A stretch of 16,450 nucleotides of DNA from Methanobacteriota archaeon (lineage in GTDB: Archaea > Thermoplasmatota > Poseidoniia > Poseidoniales > Poseidoniaceae): assembly GCA_018623995.1 (NCBI GenBank), contig JAAZUV010000017.1, forward strand, positions 1-16,450, given 5' to 3'. Positions 14,801 to 16,450 of this stretch are shown in pieces. The notes under the pieces are model-generated. The model ran no database searches. It saw only the letters and a program-made list of their open reading frames with translations, and was not told the origin of the DNA. The translations under genes were made by a program, and so were the position numbers. Every line of letters begins with the position of its first letter. Position 1 is the first letter of the stretch.

Positions 14801-16450
14801 GGGAAGCCGATGGTCAATGCACATGGTCACCACTCCGTATTGGTGTCAACCCGTTGAATGGTTCGGATTTGTTTGAAAACCCTGATGGTGACGGGTACGA
14901 CGTCAACAAGGATGGTGTACTTACCCAGAACGAGATGTTTGTCAACTACCTCGAATATCACATTCGTTCAGGCCTCTTCCTGGACAATGAAACACTGGAC
15001 GGTATGGAATTACCGAATGGTTTCACGACAGACCTGTTCGACAACATTTCGGACTTTGGACTGCCAGAGGCCGACTTCGCAACTCGAGCAAGTGGTGCGA
15101 TTCTTGCAGGCCAAATTTCAATTGAAAAGGGCTCGACAGACCCGTTCAGTGCGGATTCAGATGATGATGGAATGCCGGATGGTTGGGAAATTTGGTTTGC
15201 ACGATGGAACGTTATCGACGATGAATGGACACTCAATCCGTTGCAACCGAGCGATCGATGGTTGGATGCCGATGATGATGGGATGACCAACTGGGAAGAA
15301 TACAACCTCATTGATTCGAGTCTGTCGGAAACGAACACCAATCGTTCCTCTCCTCAATGGTTTGTCACCACACTTGGTTCGGCTTATGCGTTCCAACAAT
15401 GGCCTTCAGCGTCGACAACCTATTCCTTTGGCACCTACATGACCTCGGACCAGTACAACCTCACGGGTCCAACGGGTGATCCAAACAACGTCGATACGGA
15501 TGGAGATGGCATCATCGATGGCCTCGAGTTGCTGTTCACTGCGTGGAACATTTCTGCTCAAACGTGGACACTGAATCCAGTCGTTGCAGGCGACGGTACT
15601 TTTGACAGTGACAACGACGGACTGGTTGATTTGCAAGAATTTGCTCTAGCAACCTCAAACCCAGAGAATGGAATTGATGCACCGGCAGATGCTCCATTGA
15701 TGCATGAAGATGGAGACGTCCAACAGCCTACGAAAAAGGCACAGCGTGTCTTCCAAATTCTCATTTCAAAGGACTCCCGTGGAAAGCGATTGTTGGACGA
15801 CTTCAATGCTTGGCAATCTGGTGAACCTCCGAATGTGTTCATTTCGCTTCTCCTTGGAATGACGGATCCTACCAATCCGGATACCGATGATGATGGTATG
15901 TACGATGGGTTCGAATACTGGTTTACTTCATGGGATTTGAACGAAAACCGATGGGGATTGAATCCACTGATTGAGACCGATGTTAATCTTGATTCAGACG
16001 GTGATAGTTACGATTGCAACCGAGACGGGACCATCGATTTGGACGAGCGTTACTCCAACCTGCGCGAATGGGAAGCACGAACATGGGGCAAGTACCTGAA
16101 CAGAACCTCAGTTCCTGCATCTGTTGGTATCGTGGACTTTGGTGAGGATGCAATGAACGCCTACATGGAAGAAACAGGGATGACCATCTTGCAAGCTCGG
16201 CAAGCATTGATTGATGACTTTATGGCCAAAGGACCTGAGTCTGTGAGTCGAATGAACACCATCAATTCCTTCAATGAAAACAACTTCAATCGAACCCTCG
16301 TTGGCGTATCCGATCCAACGCATCCTGACTCTGATTCCGATGGAATTCCGGATGGTTGGGAGTATTGTTATGCTTTGTATGGAATGGACAATCCGACAAC
16401 AGAAAACCATTGGGCAGCGAACCCATTGAATCCGTGGGATGTAAACTATG
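11851..16450 (+). CDS. Giant secreted acidic-repeat protein with beta-propeller (3' truncated by window)
   Basis: At least 1533 codons are open to the window edge. Residues 1-30 form a signal peptide (LRRSQTTLLTSLAVIAGLLF). Eleven acidic motifs of the form D-S/T-D-x-D-G-x-P-D-G-W/F-E begin at codons 47, 139, about 297, 752, 822, 884, 974, 1102, 1215, 1344 and 1493. Many are followed by LNP/LDP and a second Asp loop such as DxDxDGxxNxxEY. They resemble thrombospondin type 3 and EF-hand-like calcium loops. Codons about 390-745 lack these motifs and instead show seven G-M/L-type propeller blades. Many N-x-S/T sites suggest N-glycosylation. The TTG at 11851 has GGTGA at 11841-11845 with spacing of 5; a GTG at 11842 is the alternative, and a TAG at 11839 closes the frame upstream. 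The first in-frame ATG, at 11911, would cut the signal peptide. The likely role is a calcium-stiffened cell-surface or adhesion protein. No catalytic motif was seen, and the anchor would lie beyond the window. Confidence 0.88.
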   Translation, partial: MRRSQTTLLTSLAVIAGLLFMSQFPVISPVSNVHPDDTFGEKPPTTDTDGDGIPDVHENIFEDWINFSAVDGRLVTMKGLDKSDASDADFDTDRDGLNNTEEYCWPYPDNCNDPGFSRGLTGTLDENGDRIYLDPRVSDTDGDGMPDGFEAWMCHRAGGFDEVTQRYVCPYFDPLNASDQTDDPDEDGFDVNRDGFLTVAEQYTSPEEYRYGMPGNFTHELDGLWCSATLPQGSVLTQWPFITNGANASFVNILSACTTNVTGVVGEDLWLGTDPLLDDSDRYSWDGFAIRPLYPSFGDGMPDGWEVHFGLDPLNRSNALLDDDRDGWDLNRDGLVSADVSRTDTAIALGESLSNLEEFYTHNDEGNTVRSGLREVQLGVNDSSFKEYPLTFNAVPGSLSLMHHDVRSILVDGSTAYYLTRYGMTTIDYETETTQDQWFPQGITGYEAVFVESETGPHSVALATSHGIHVAALQVDGFIEPIESWSSTEAVEVFAIQQLAIEGSSQQLIALGSNGDGMVVEVNAGGQITQTYELGSNFKSSLMQDEVVVTELEHGNVPGGGLVLYIGTERGMMTLESATGRDDATPTWRFFFDANPSNIANRIDDLRTLNLGATGNPAEVQALVLDGPNAQNPTVLWIGTPSGLHRLNLELNDMSFGGLLEHPGSDADELAKSNNIHSIYPTGNEILVGSSDGLWVLAGNYLDYYGLQSNSEMPGEIATIGIMERDGETYILGASAPGRFANLELMDPGANDSDSDGMPDGWELAYGLDPTDPWDALLDGDVDGLRLNGGDELDRWWTNLEEYRYVARTADGYNSTMPNQSDSDMDGLMDGAEFFGYYLSETNFDCYYTPQLVYTCDEALGEQARTTYSSLNSIDVGTDPTVLDTDGDGMPDGWEIEHRRWVGTSFTGGNNWSLDPTRADDASWDADQDGLANLCEYQWSLVREAGLQGDLFEEFGESPESVATWSIPDPNLVDSDGDTLPDGWEADGQCTWSPLRIGVNPLNGSDLFENPDGDGYDVNKDGVLTQNEMFVNYLEYHIRSGLFLDNETLDGMELPNGFTTDLFDNISDFGLPEADFATRASGAILAGQISIEKGSTDPFSADSDDDGMPDGWEIWFARWNVIDDEWTLNPLQPSDRWLDADDDGMTNWEEYNLIDSSLSETNTNRSSPQWFVTTLGSAYAFQQWPSASTTYSFGTYMTSDQYNLTGPTGDPNNVDTDGDGIIDGLELLFTAWNISAQTWTLNPVVAGDGTFDSDNDGLVDLQEFALATSNPENGIDAPADAPLMHEDGDVQQPTKKAQRVFQILISKDSRGKRLLDDFNAWQSGEPPNVFISLLLGMTDPTNPDTDDDGMYDGFEYWFTSWDLNENRWGLNPLIETDVNLDSDGDSYDCNRDGTIDLDERYSNLREWEARTWGKYLNRTSVPASVGIVDFGEDAMNAYMEETGMTILQARQALIDDFMAKGPESVSRMNTINSFNENNFNRTLVGVSDPTHPDSDSDGIPDGWEYCYALYGMDNPTTENHWAANPLNPWDVNY
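11989..16353 (+). repeat. Eleven coding DxDxDGxPDGWE repeats
   Basis: Motif starts are near 11989, 12265, 12739, 14104, 14314, 14500, 14770, 15154, 15493, 15880 and 16327. Apart from the 455-codon gap that holds the propeller, spacing ranges from about 62 to 158 codons. The units are thus long and uneven rather than a tight tandem array. Copy 3 begins FGDGMPDGWE and has lost the first Asp residues. Copies 5 (MDGLMDGAE) and 7 (DGDTLPDGWE) also depart from consensus. Confidence 0.85.
13018..14085 (+). other. Probable seven-bladed beta-propeller domain inside the repeat protein
   Basis: Seven segments each end in a strand pattern close to G-x-x-x-G-M/L-x-x-L: RYGMTTIDYE, TSHGIHVAAL, SNGDGMVVEV, TERGMMTLES, TPSGLHRLNL, SSDGLWVLAG and SAPGRFANLE. 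The most regular copies (IGTERGM, IGTPSGL, VGSSDGL) resemble the Reg_prop blades of bacterial two-component sensors and related propellers. The domain lacks the acidic repeats found on both sides. Assignment is by motif only; the blade count could be 6 to 8. Confidence 0.6.

Noticed and set aside
11989..16353. Cellulosome dockerin interpretation of the Asp repeats
   Set aside because: Dockerins have two closely spaced 22-residue calcium loops. Here the motifs are 60-150 residues apart, with a PDGWE ending typical of thrombospondin type 3-like repeats.

Overview
The window looks like chromosomal DNA of a planktonic marine archaeon, most likely Marine Group II Euryarchaeota (Candidatus Poseidoniales) or a close relative in the Thermoplasmatota. 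The case rests on gene content: a giant secreted beta-helix protein with a C-terminal membrane anchor and a W-rich tail, archaeal type IV pilin-like N-termini, a STAND regulator with an N-terminal winged helix, and a giant DxDxDGxPDGWE-repeat surface protein. Ribosome-binding sites also match the archaeal 16S tail (GGAGGTGAT). No marker gene is present, so the taxonomy is inference.

Layout. (1) 3-80, + strand: probable last 25 codons of an upstream gene, followed by a hairpin plus T-tract terminator (85-108) and four TGATAyTTT direct repeats (95-165). (2) 231-4568, +: 1445-aa type I membrane protein with a signal peptide, a right-handed beta-helix, Ig-like domains, one membrane helix and a short acidic cytoplasmic tail. 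(3) 4580-7093, +: 837-aa wHTH-STAND NTPase-TPR protein, 11 nt downstream and probably co-transcribed. It ends on the same CTAG tetramer as the convergent operon. (4) 7090-11677, - strand, read right to left: a WalJ/YycJ-type metallo-beta-lactamase-fold hydrolase, then three pilin-like membrane-anchored proteins (346, 728 and 156 aa) linked by 4-nt start/stop overlaps. (5) 11678-11850: divergent intergenic region. (6) 11851 to the window end, +: N-terminal 1533 codons of a giant secreted protein with eleven acidic calcium-binding-type repeats, interrupted by a probable seven-bladed beta-propeller.

The window is dominated by cell-surface functions: two very large secreted or anchored proteins and a three-member pilin-like set. 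One cytoplasmic multi-domain regulator is coupled to the first surface protein, and one soluble hydrolase sits at the head of the pilin operon. The best candidate for an undescribed system is the surface beta-helix protein paired with the STAND regulator, behind an unusual promoter-proximal repeat array. No RNA genes, CRISPR arrays, insertion sequences or prophage genes were seen. There is no gene-free stretch over 300 bases.
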